NCBI GenBank assembly: GCA_030584085.1
Contig: CP129490.1
Span: 3,133,511 to 3,197,510 of the forward strand
Direction: 5' to 3'
Length of the DNA stretch: 64,000 nucleotides
Source of the DNA: Melioribacteraceae bacterium
GTDB lineage: Bacteria > Bacteroidota > Ignavibacteria > Ignavibacteriales > Melioribacteraceae
Within the stretch, counting starts at the first letter, position 1; every line of letters starts with the position of its first letter. The notes below the pieces were generated by a model, which worked only from the letters and a program-made list of their open reading frames with translations, had not been told where the DNA came from and made no database searches. Below, piece after piece: positions 44,443 through 52,317 of the stretch. The translations under genes and the position numbers were made by a program.

Positions 44443-46761
44443 ATGAAAATTACTCGCCTAATCTGTCTCCTATTAATCCTAATAGTTTCATACAGTGCTC
44501 AAAACCGCACTGGAAAAGTAATGGGGAAAATCACCGATATCCAAACAGATGAACCACTGCCAAATGCAAACATACTTTTATATTCGGATGAAGGAAGGCT
44601 TAATCAGATTACCGGTACTGCATCAAGTCTTAACGGCAATTATGAAATTGAACGACTATCGCCAGGTGAATACTGGATATATGTTCAAGTTTTGGGATAT
44701 AAACCATTGCAGCAGAATTTTGTAATTATATCGCCGCCAAGAACTGTCGAGTTAGATTTAGGTATGGAAAAAACTCAACTAAGACTTGATGAAGTTTTAG
44801 TCGAAGCAAAACAGGATACAAACTATAATATAAGTACAATAAGAATTGATCCGAACTTTGTTGAGCAGCTTCCGTCAATGAGCGGAGAAGCGGATGTGTA
44901 CCGAGCTTTGACAATGCTTCCCGGAGTAACTTCTTCATCCGAGTTATCGAACGGACTATATGTGCGAGGCGGTTCACCGGATCAAACATTAACTCTGGTT
45001 GATGGTGTAACTGTTTATAATCCATTTCATCTTGGTGGTTTTGCTTCAACCTTTAACTCCGATGCTATTGAAGATATCAAACTAATTAAAGGTGGATTCG
45101 GTGCCGAATATGGCGGGCGAATTTCTAGTGTACTAGATATTAAATTAAGAAGCGGTGACCCTTTTCAAGATAAAGCTAATATTGGGGTTGGCTTAATAAG
45201 TTCTCGTCTTGCCATTGAAGGACCTATAAACGAAAATATTACTTATATGATTTCCGGTAGAATGTTATACCTTAATAAACTTCAGGAAGCTTTTTTGGAT
45301 GATCAAAATTATCCGTTATATAATTTTTATGATATCAACGCGAAGATTTCCGCGAATGTGACGGATAATGATATGATTTCAATAAGTGCCTATACCGGTG
45401 ATGATAATTTAACCTCACCATCAAACACTGAGGATGTTGATTATGATATCAGCTGGAAAAATACCTTTGTTAATTTAAGTTGGCTAAATGTACCTGCCCA
45501 AAATAAGTATACTCTATTTTCATTTAATTATACCAGTTACGAATTTAATACTCTTATTTTAGATAAAGCCCCTGATGCATTTAAACAGGATTTCTTTTCT
45601 ACCTCTAAAATTGAGGACTATTCCATAAAGGGAGAAGGACAGTACTTATCGACTGAAAAACATTCGGTTAAAATTGGTGCTGAGGTTATCATCCATAGAT
45701 TTAATTTATTGAATAACAATTTTTATACTTCCGAAATTGAAAGCGATGAGCGAATCGAAAATAGTTTAGTTGGTTTGGAAGGATCCGTATTTATTCAAGA
45801 TGAATGGCGCATAACTCCATTATTAACTGCAAATTTAGGATTAAGACTATATGGTTTTCCTAAAGCAAGGTACTTTAGTCCCGAACCGCGTGCTGCTTTA
45901 AAATTTGCAGTTACTGATAAATTTTTTCTTAAAGCGGCATATGGAGTAGGCAATCAATTCTTACATTTAATAGTAAGAAATGATGTCGTTCTTCCTACCG
46001 ACATGTGGTTTCCATCCACACCGGAAATTAAACCTACTTATGCACAGCAAGGAATATTCGGATTAGAATGGGTATCAAATGATAAACAATATTTACTGAG
46101 TGCAGAGGCTTATTATAAAGACATGCAAAAATTATATGAATACAGTGATACTTCAACTTTTACATTTGAGGAAAAAATTGAAAATCAACTTACCGAGGGT
46201 AACGGTGTCGCTTACGGTCTTGAATTATTTTTAAATAAACGATCGGGTGACTTTACAGGTTGGATTGGATATACACTTGCTTTGACTGAAAGAAATTTCG
46301 ATAATCTGAATAGAGGTATTACATTTTATCCAAGATATGACAGACGTCATGATATTTCTGTTGTCGTAACTTATCAATTTTCGGAAAGTTGGGAGTTTGG
46401 GATGACGTGGAATTATGCATCAGGCCAAGCATATACGATGCCTACAGGGCAATATTATTTTCCAAGCATATATTCATCAAATGAAAACGGGAGAGATATT
46501 TATCTTGATTACACAAATATCAATGAATACAGACTCCCCGATTATCACAAAATGGATATAAGTGCGACCTATAGTTTTAATTGGTTTGAAGTACCGTGTA
46601 AGCTTAGCTTCAGTGTATATAATGTTTATAACAAACAAAATGCTTTCGCAAGATATATAGATTATGAATTTGACGAATCAGCAAATACGGCAACACCGGT
46701 TCTTAAACAGTTTACATTATTCCCAATTTTACCAACAGTAAGTTTATCGGTTCGATTATGA
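44443..46761 (+). CDS. TonB-dependent outer-membrane receptor with carboxypeptidase-like N-domain
   Basis: A 772-residue outer-membrane protein. Signal peptide (1-19), a CarboxypepD_reg-like beta-sandwich (about 22-105: GKVMGKITDIQTDEPLPNANI, LNGNYEIERLSPGEYWI), a plug domain (about 115-235: RALTMLPGVTSSSELSNGLYVRGGSPDQTLTLVDG) and a 22-strand barrel to the end (ILPTVSLSVRL). No TonB box was identified. The stop overlaps the DUF4249 ATG by 4 bases. A nutrient receptor of unknown substrate; the TonB+DUF4249 pair is common in FCB genomes. Confidence 0.88.
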   Translation: MKITRLICLLLILIVSYSAQNRTGKVMGKITDIQTDEPLPNANILLYSDEGRLNQITGTASSLNGNYEIERLSPGEYWIYVQVLGYKPLQQNFVIISPPRTVELDLGMEKTQLRLDEVLVEAKQDTNYNISTIRIDPNFVEQLPSMSGEADVYRALTMLPGVTSSSELSNGLYVRGGSPDQTLTLVDGVTVYNPFHLGGFASTFNSDAIEDIKLIKGGFGAEYGGRISSVLDIKLRSGDPFQDKANIGVGLISSRLAIEGPINENITYMISGRMLYLNKLQEAFLDDQNYPLYNFYDINAKISANVTDNDMISISAYTGDDNLTSPSNTEDVDYDISWKNTFVNLSWLNVPAQNKYTLFSFNYTSYEFNTLILDKAPDAFKQDFFSTSKIEDYSIKGEGQYLSTEKHSVKIGAEVIIHRFNLLNNNFYTSEIESDERIENSLVGLEGSVFIQDEWRITPLLTANLGLRLYGFPKARYFSPEPRAALKFAVTDKFFLKAAYGVGNQFLHLIVRNDVVLPTDMWFPSTPEIKPTYAQQGIFGLEWVSNDKQYLLSAEAYYKDMQKLYEYSDTSTFTFEEKIENQLTEGNGVAYGLELFLNKRSGDFTGWIGYTLALTERNFDNLNRGITFYPRYDRRHDISVVVTYQFSESWEFGMTWNYASGQAYTMPTGQYYFPSIYSSNENGRDIYLDYTNINEYRLPDYHKMDISATYSFNWFEVPCKLSFSVYNVYNKQNAFARYIDYEFDESANTATPVLKQFTLFPILPTVSLSVRL

Positions 46762-47579
46762 AAAACTTTTATATTAATAGAATCATATTTGTTTTTGTTT
46801 TATCATTTTCAATTTGGTCATGCAGTGATCAGATTGTTGATAACGACTTATCATTCAATGAGAAGGTTGTTGTTCGATCTCTGCTTGAAGCAGGTAAACC
46901 AATTGAAGTTTATTTCGGAAAAACATTTCCACCTAACTCTACATTCGATCCAAGTAAAACGTTTCTGGAGGATGTTAATGTTTCAATAAGAAACGGAAGT
47001 AATATTTTTCCGCTTGAGCATATTGGTGACGGTATATACGTGAATAATAATCTCATTGCTGTTAACGGAGAAGAGTATTCTTTAAATGCGGTTTGGCATG
47101 GAGATACAATAAAAGCACAAACTTATATTCCATTTTCTACAACATTCCAAAAAGCACAAGTACAAAGTGAAATATCTGCAGCCGGTGATTCTGTTTTTTA
47201 TTTGCAAGGATTTTTAACTCCGCGAGAAAATGCCGTTTACGGTGCAACTTGGTCTGTGCTTGATGCTCTTGATACTGTGAGAATTGAAGATGACGTTATT
47301 CCTAATTTAGTTAGAGAAAAAGATGCTAATCTTGCCGGACTATTATTAATTAAAACAAGATCTATTCCTAACAACCTTGTAAAGCAATATCGCAACTCGT
47401 TATTTATTCGCATACATGCATTCGATGAGGTATTCTATAATTACTTTATTACACAAGACGCAAACAATGCTTCAACCAATATTTTTAGTCAATCTGGGAT
47501 AAACTTACGTTGGAATGTAACCGGGAACGCTATTGGATTATTTATAGGTAAATCTGATTTTATTATTAAAATTCCATAA
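46758..47579 (+). CDS. DUF4249 family lipoprotein
   Basis: A 273-residue lipoprotein with a signal peptide and a lipobox ending at Cys 22 (SIWSC). After it VVRSLLEAGKPIEVYFGKTFPP and LEDVNVSIRNGSNIFPLEHIGDGIYV show the DUF4249 pattern (carboxypeptidase-regulatory-like domains). Family members are paired with TonB receptors, as here (4-base overlap). Probably surface-exposed partner of the receptor (inference). The PorV-like gene starts 7 bases later. Confidence 0.82.
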   Translation: MKNFYINRIIFVFVLSFSIWSCSDQIVDNDLSFNEKVVVRSLLEAGKPIEVYFGKTFPPNSTFDPSKTFLEDVNVSIRNGSNIFPLEHIGDGIYVNNNLIAVNGEEYSLNAVWHGDTIKAQTYIPFSTTFQKAQVQSEISAAGDSVFYLQGFLTPRENAVYGATWSVLDALDTVRIEDDVIPNLVREKDANLAGLLLIKTRSIPNNLVKQYRNSLFIRIHAFDEVFYNYFITQDANNASTNIFSQSGINLRWNVTGNAIGLFIGKSDFIIKIP

Positions 47580-47586
47580 AAATATT

Positions 47587-48609
47587 ATGAAAAAGAATAT
47601 ATACAAACATATTTCCGTAATTAGTTTGTTAATATCATTAAGCTTATCAGCCCAAGACAAAGCAGGGGTAGCCGGTGCACATGAACTATTAATTCCTACA
47701 AGTGCAGTTGGTTTATCTTTAAGTGATGCTTACATTGCCGGTATTTCGGGACTTGATGCGCTAACATATAATCCCGCCGGACTTTTTTATATTGATAATG
47801 ATATCGGAGTTATGTTTTCTTATATGCAGTATTTAGCCGATATTAATTTCTCTTATGCAGCAATCGGATTTAAATTTGAAAACTTTGGCGTACTCGCCGT
47901 AAATGTTCGAAATTTGGATTTTGGAGAAATACCTATCACTACTGTTGAAAAGCCTTACGGCACCGGAGAAAATTTTTCTCCTACATACATAACAGCCGGA
48001 ATTACTTATTCTAATTCGCTTTCGGATAACTTAACCGTAGGTGTAAGCGCAAATTTGGTCACTGAAAAAATACTTCAAACTACAGCAAATACTATCTCCT
48101 TTGATTTGGGTTTTCAAATAGCTAAGATGTTCGGTATCGTAGGATTAAAACTTGGCGGAGTGTTAAAAAATCTAGGTCCGGAATTGCAATTTGACGGAGC
48201 CGATCTGCTTTCTCAAACAGAAAGGTCAGGTACCGGTGGTATTGATTTTATAAAATACGACACACCTGAGTTTGAACTTCCGCTACAAGTCCAAATCGGA
48301 ATTGCATATGATAAAAAAATAACTGAGGATTACTCAATCTCTTTTTCAACTGCTTTTCAAAGCAGTGAATATTTCAACAATGAGTATAAAATAGGAGGCG
48401 AATTTTCATATGATAATTTAGTGTATCTGCGTGGCGGTTATACTTATATAAAAGAAGCAGATGAAAATTCAGATAATAATATTTTCGGACCAAGTTTTGG
48501 TGCCGGTTTCCGAATTAAAGGGGATTTTAACGTTATTGTTGATTATGGATTTAGACAAGCAAGATTTTTCTCAAACAATCATATTATCTCTGTTAGTTTG
48601 GGATTTTAA
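47587..48609 (+). CDS. PorV/PorQ-family outer-membrane protein
   Basis: A 340-residue barrel protein. Signal peptide (1-22), then GVAGAHELLIPTSAVGLSLSDAYIAGISGLDALTYNPAGL, the opening typical of PorV/PorQ, and an aromatic end (ARFFSNNHIISVSLGF). PorV shuttles T9SS cargo to the attachment machinery; the paralogue here, beside a TonB/DUF4249 pair, may have a related role. Overlaps the convergent VirK-like gene by 4 bases. Confidence 0.8.
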   Translation: MKKNIYKHISVISLLISLSLSAQDKAGVAGAHELLIPTSAVGLSLSDAYIAGISGLDALTYNPAGLFYIDNDIGVMFSYMQYLADINFSYAAIGFKFENFGVLAVNVRNLDFGEIPITTVEKPYGTGENFSPTYITAGITYSNSLSDNLTVGVSANLVTEKILQTTANTISFDLGFQIAKMFGIVGLKLGGVLKNLGPELQFDGADLLSQTERSGTGGIDFIKYDTPEFELPLQVQIGIAYDKKITEDYSISFSTAFQSSEYFNNEYKIGGEFSYDNLVYLRGGYTYIKEADENSDNNIFGPSFGAGFRIKGDFNVIVDYGFRQARFFSNNHIISVSLGF

Positions 48610-49064
48610 TCTTTATAAAAATAAACTCCACCTTCATTTTCACCATTGTTAAAAATTGTTATAAACTTTTCATTCATTTTTATTTCATATGAAACGGGAT
48701 CTAAATATTGTGCAGTAATTTCAACTGTATCATCTTCATAGATTCTTAATTTTGCATAATTATAAACAACGCCATAAAAGGGATGGTTTATTAAAACAGT
48801 TTCCGAACATGAGATGTAAGCTTTATCATTTCTAACAACGCCGGGTGCAAAATATTCATAAGTCGATAATTCCATTCCGCCAATCGCATCCGGAGCTTTG
48901 CTTTCTTCTCCATCAATAATGAGTTTTGTCATTCCGTATTTAATAACTATGTTAACATCATTTCCGTTCATCAAAGTTTCATAAAGTTCATCGAATGATT
49001 TTAACTGTGTGCTTTGAGAATATACTATGCATACTAAAGAAAAGTAGACTAACATTTTTATCAT
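48606..49064 (-). CDS. VirK-like exported protein
   Basis: A 152-residue protein with a signal peptide (about 1-16, ending VYSQS). Residues 22-150 resemble the VirK family (LKSFDELYETLMNGNDVNIVIKYG, GGMELSTYEYFAPG, VYNYAKLRIYEDDTVEITAQYLDP). VirK is best known from Agrobacterium and related bacteria, where its role is not settled. It stands alone on the minus strand between plus-strand genes. Function unknown; family assignment is from remembered motifs. Confidence 0.6.
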   Translation of the reverse strand: MIKMLVYFSLVCIVYSQSTQLKSFDELYETLMNGNDVNIVIKYGMTKLIIDGEESKAPDAIGGMELSTYEYFAPGVVRNDKAYISCSETVLINHPFYGVVYNYAKLRIYEDDTVEITAQYLDPVSYEIKMNEKFITIFNNGENEGGVYFYKD

Positions 49065-49140
49065 ATCACCTCCAAGTTCTATAATTATTTAAAACCAATT
49101 TACGGAAAGAATAAGTAAATTTAGAAAAAGAAAAAAAATT

Positions 49141-49662
49141 ATGTCAATACACACATATTCATTTATTGCAAGGTTAATTTACCGCTGGGCAAATATTCCG
49201 CTTACAATTGTGCTACTATTTTATCTTGTCGTTTATATTCTTGCATCATTTTACCAATGGTATTACATATTTGCCGTTATATTTGAAGCCGGTATACTTT
49301 TCTTCTTAAACCGTCATTATATAAGAGGCTATAAACTTTTCCCTTATAAAATTTCCGTCGATAATGAAAAAATGATTTGTGAAGATTTCTTCTTTTCAAA
49401 AAGATCGTTAACAATTTATCACAAAGATATAACAGAAATAAAGGGAAGTATTTTCAGCGGAAATAAAGCTCGACCACTTTATATAATTGACAACAATAAC
49501 CAAACAATTGCCATTAGAATTCACCTTAAAGGTTACAATCAAGTTGTTACAAAAATTTTAAGTAATGTTAACAAAGAACTCTACAATTCACTTCTCGACA
49601 AGATGAAAGAGTTTAATGAAGACATTGCGTTGATTAGATCAAAACGAGTAAAGAAGAAATAA
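49141..49662 (+). CDS. Two-helix membrane protein with PH-like C-domain (unrecognised)
   Basis: A 173-residue protein. Two close transmembrane helices (about residues 19-36 and 40-56) precede a beta-rich region (about 65-150: YKLFPYKISVDNEKMICED, LTIYHKDITEIKGS, RPLYIIDNNNQTIAIRIHL) like bacterial PH domains, and a basic tail ending VKKK. No further family recognised. Separated from the HU gene by that gene's terminator. Confidence 0.6.
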   Translation: MSIHTYSFIARLIYRWANIPLTIVLLFYLVVYILASFYQWYYIFAVIFEAGILFFLNRHYIRGYKLFPYKISVDNEKMICEDFFFSKRSLTIYHKDITEIKGSIFSGNKARPLYIIDNNNQTIAIRIHLKGYNQVVTKILSNVNKELYNSLLDKMKEFNEDIALIRSKRVKKK

Positions 49663-49687
49663 AAAAACCCCGGTAGTTGCCGGGGTT
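49661..49687 (-). terminator. Intrinsic terminator of the HU gene
   Basis: AACCCCGG (49666-49673) pairs with CCGGGGTT (49680-49687) around a 6-base loop. Read on the minus strand it is followed by seven T (49667-49661), the proper polarity for the HU gene ending at 49713. Confidence 0.88.
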
Positions 49688-49712
49688 CACATCTCCGTAA
49701 TAAAACTCAGAA

Positions 49713-49994
49713 TTATTTTATAACTGCATCTTTAGCAGCTTTAGCAAATTTGAATTTCAATACTTTTGAAGCAGGAATTTTTAACGCAGCACCTGTTTGT
49801 GGATTTCTGCCCATTCTTGCTTTTCTCTTGCCAACAGATACTTTACCTAAGCCTGGAATTACAAATTCATTCTTAGCTTGTTTGTAGGTTAATTCAACAA
49901 AAGTATTTAAGAATTCTGTAGCTTGTTTTTTTGTTGTACCAACCTTGCCGGCAAGGTGATCTACTATTTCGGCTTTAGTCATTGATTTTGCCAT
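49713..49994 (-). CDS. HU-family DNA-binding protein
   Basis: A 93-residue nucleoid protein ([24 protein letters not shown]; then [41 protein letters not shown], quoted in parts). The arm signature [14 protein letters not shown] is the HU/IHF hallmark. It should bend and package DNA as a dimer. Good Shine-Dalgarno GAGGGAGAG. A strong terminator follows; the gene is a single-gene unit. Confidence 0.95.
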   Translation of the reverse strand: MAKSMTKAEIVDHLAGKVGTTKKQATEFLNTFVELTYKQAKNEFVIPGLGKVSVGKRKARMGRNPQTGAALKIPASKVLKFKFAKAAKDAVIK

Positions 49995-50179
49995 GGCTCT
50001 CCCTCTTATTTAGTTAGAGATTAATTAGTGATGAATAAAAATAAACATTTTCATTAATAAATGAAATCTTTTTTAACGTTTTGCTTTATTTTTTGATCGA
50101 GGTCAATTCCACCATCTTCACGCGGGATATGGGTTTCCCAAGACACAAATTTCCAGTCATTTGTACTTAGATTCGAATC

Positions 50180-50210
50180 TTGGCACTCAAAATTATTATG
50201 AGTATTTTCG
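50180..50210 (+). promoter_or_regulatory. Candidate promoter of the outer-membrane porin gene
   Basis: TTGG at 50180-50183, a 19-base spacer and TATTTTCG at 50203-50210, a two-element near match to TTTG-N19-TAnnTTTG (one mismatch in each core), 22 bases before the ATG. The rest of the 237-base gap shows nothing recognisable. Confidence 0.3.
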
Positions 50211-50231
50211 AAAGATATTTACTACTTATTA

Positions 50232-52244
50232 ATGATGATCAAAACAAAATTTCTTTTCTTTTCATTTATAGTTTTTTCAATTTCATTGTTAGCCCAACCG
50301 CAGCAAGGGATAATCAATATTTCAGATTCTACTTCTGTTGATTCGACAGCTATTCAAATATCTGATTCCTTGCAAGTACCGGTTAAACGCGATACGCTGA
50401 AACCCTTGTATTATCAAGGCTTATCGTTAACTGACGGTTTAATTGAATCCGTTGATAAGGAGACAATAGATAGAAGTGATTATAGATATAGCGGTGATTT
50501 AATTAATCAATTTCCGTTCGGATATCATGCCGATCTTGGTTCGGTTGGAAATCCATCTGAAGTCTATTTATTTGGATTGGGATTTGATAACATTTCATTT
50601 TTATCAAACGGGATTGAGATAACGAATCGTTATCAAAATGCTCTAGACCTCAATCTTCTCCAGTCCGAAGATTATGATCTGATTGAAATTCCATCGCTTT
50701 CTTCAGGGTTCTTTTATAACAACCGAAATAATCCCGTATCAATTAATTTTATTAAAAAGAACAGGGTAAACATAAGACCATACTCGCGAATAAGATTTTA
50801 TCAAGCTCCTGAAAATGAAGGTGGCTTTGATGGAAAATTCAGCGCTTATTTATTCAAAAGAGTAAACCTTTCCTTCGGTATTTCAAATCAAAGCACGGAT
50901 TCAAGATATCTTAATTCTGAGTTGAGTAATTGGCAATTCAGTTCTTCGATTCGTTATATGCCATCTAATTTTTTGAATATTATCGGCAGTTATAGTTTTT
51001 CAAATTTGAATATGGATTTAAACGGCGGAGTTAATGTTAATACAACTCCTACTGAGCTATTTCAAAATTTACAAGCGGAAGTTAATTTTATAGACAGATA
51101 TCATAAATCAACAACTCATAATTTTTCAATTTCTTCAATCGTTGAAATCGATTCATTGAGTTACACGAATCTTACCTTCTACTATCAATATTTTTTGAAT
51201 GAATATAGACAGAATGAACTCTCGTTTGATACCACCGAGGTAAAGATTTTCAATAATAATTCTTATAAAACTTTTGGTGCACATCTTCAGCAGAGATTTG
51301 ATTTTTCTCCGTTTAATATAGAAATACTTGGCAATTATGAAAGAACTGATTTTGATGTAGTCTATGCAAATCACATCTCTACACAAGACAGATGGTCAAT
51401 CGGTGGAAAATTAAGCGGCTCATTTCTTTCCGGATTAATTACTCCTTCTGCATTCATTAAGCAATCAGCTTTGGATGATAATGGATTTTTCGGCTGGGGC
51501 GGGAATGTTATTTTTAATCCTTTGAACTGGTTGAAATTTGGATTCGGGATTTCCGATTATGATAGAGACGTAAATAATTTTCTTACTTCGTCATTTAATC
51601 AAAAGAGTGATGTTCAGGTAATTGATGCAAGCTTGATGATTGATTATTCCTTCTTCAATCTTTCTCTTGAATATTTTTCAATTGAACAATCAATTCAGCC
51701 GTTAGGAAAAGTAGACGATGTAAATGATTATCTCAACCAATCTGAGATTACGAATTATAACTTTGCAACTGTAAAAAGAAACGGTCTAAATCTTAAACTA
51801 GATGTTAATTTTTGGAAATTATCTTTACAAACAAACTCTTCAATTTATTTTGGCGAGAGTGGTTTACCTTCTTACACTATTCCGGAGCAGACGTCTTTCG
51901 GAGGATTATATTATATAGATACATTATTCAACGACAATCTCGATCTAAAAGCCGGAATTAATTATAAGTTTTACGGTAAACGGGGATTTGCTCATTATGA
52001 TTTTCAGAGAATGCAAAATGCTTACATTGACATTAATGGAAATCCCTTATCCGGGTTTAATTCAGAATTATTTATTGATAGTAATTATCAGTTAGATTTA
52101 TTTGTTGCCGGCACAATAAGAAAACGTGCAATAGTATATTTGGTTTTCGAAAATTTATTAAACGAACAATATTATCTTATCCCATACTACCCTATTCAAC
52201 CGCCGGGATTCAGATTTGGAGTCGCGTGGGAATTCCTTGATTAG
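50232..52244 (+). CDS. TonB-receptor-like outer-membrane porin
   Basis: A 670-residue barrel protein. Signal peptide (1-21, ending LLAQP), a serine/aspartate-rich leader, a plug-like region (about 60-170: DYRYSGDLINQFPFGYHADLGSVGNPSEVYLFG) and a long barrel ending LLNEQYYLIPYYPIQPPGF then RFGVAWEFLD, the terminal strand of TonB-dependent receptors. The usual plug VRG motif is missing, so transport type is uncertain. A second ATG at 50235 is equally plausible. It is followed after 73 bases by the amylase gene, suggesting a saccharide-uptake role (inference). Confidence 0.75.
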   Translation: MMIKTKFLFFSFIVFSISLLAQPQQGIINISDSTSVDSTAIQISDSLQVPVKRDTLKPLYYQGLSLTDGLIESVDKETIDRSDYRYSGDLINQFPFGYHADLGSVGNPSEVYLFGLGFDNISFLSNGIEITNRYQNALDLNLLQSEDYDLIEIPSLSSGFFYNNRNNPVSINFIKKNRVNIRPYSRIRFYQAPENEGGFDGKFSAYLFKRVNLSFGISNQSTDSRYLNSELSNWQFSSSIRYMPSNFLNIIGSYSFSNLNMDLNGGVNVNTTPTELFQNLQAEVNFIDRYHKSTTHNFSISSIVEIDSLSYTNLTFYYQYFLNEYRQNELSFDTTEVKIFNNNSYKTFGAHLQQRFDFSPFNIEILGNYERTDFDVVYANHISTQDRWSIGGKLSGSFLSGLITPSAFIKQSALDDNGFFGWGGNVIFNPLNWLKFGFGISDYDRDVNNFLTSSFNQKSDVQVIDASLMIDYSFFNLSLEYFSIEQSIQPLGKVDDVNDYLNQSEITNYNFATVKRNGLNLKLDVNFWKLSLQTNSSIYFGESGLPSYTIPEQTSFGGLYYIDTLFNDNLDLKAGINYKFYGKRGFAHYDFQRMQNAYIDINGNPLSGFNSELFIDSNYQLDLFVAGTIRKRAIVYLVFENLLNEQYYLIPYYPIQPPGFRFGVAWEFLD

Positions 52245-52317
52245 AGTTTTATTAGAGTTTATTTTGCAATATATTAAGCTACTCCCCAATTATTATTTAC
52301 CAACTAAAGGTCTACAA

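Noticed and set aside
50175-50200. Possible -24/-12 (sigma-54) promoter at TTGGCACTCAAAATT
   Set aside because: The GG element is present but no GC at the proper spacing follows, while a Bacteroidota-type element fits better.
52216-52317. Longer start for the amylase gene
   Set aside because: The upstream extension overlaps the porin gene and lacks a signal peptide; the ATG at 52318 gives one.
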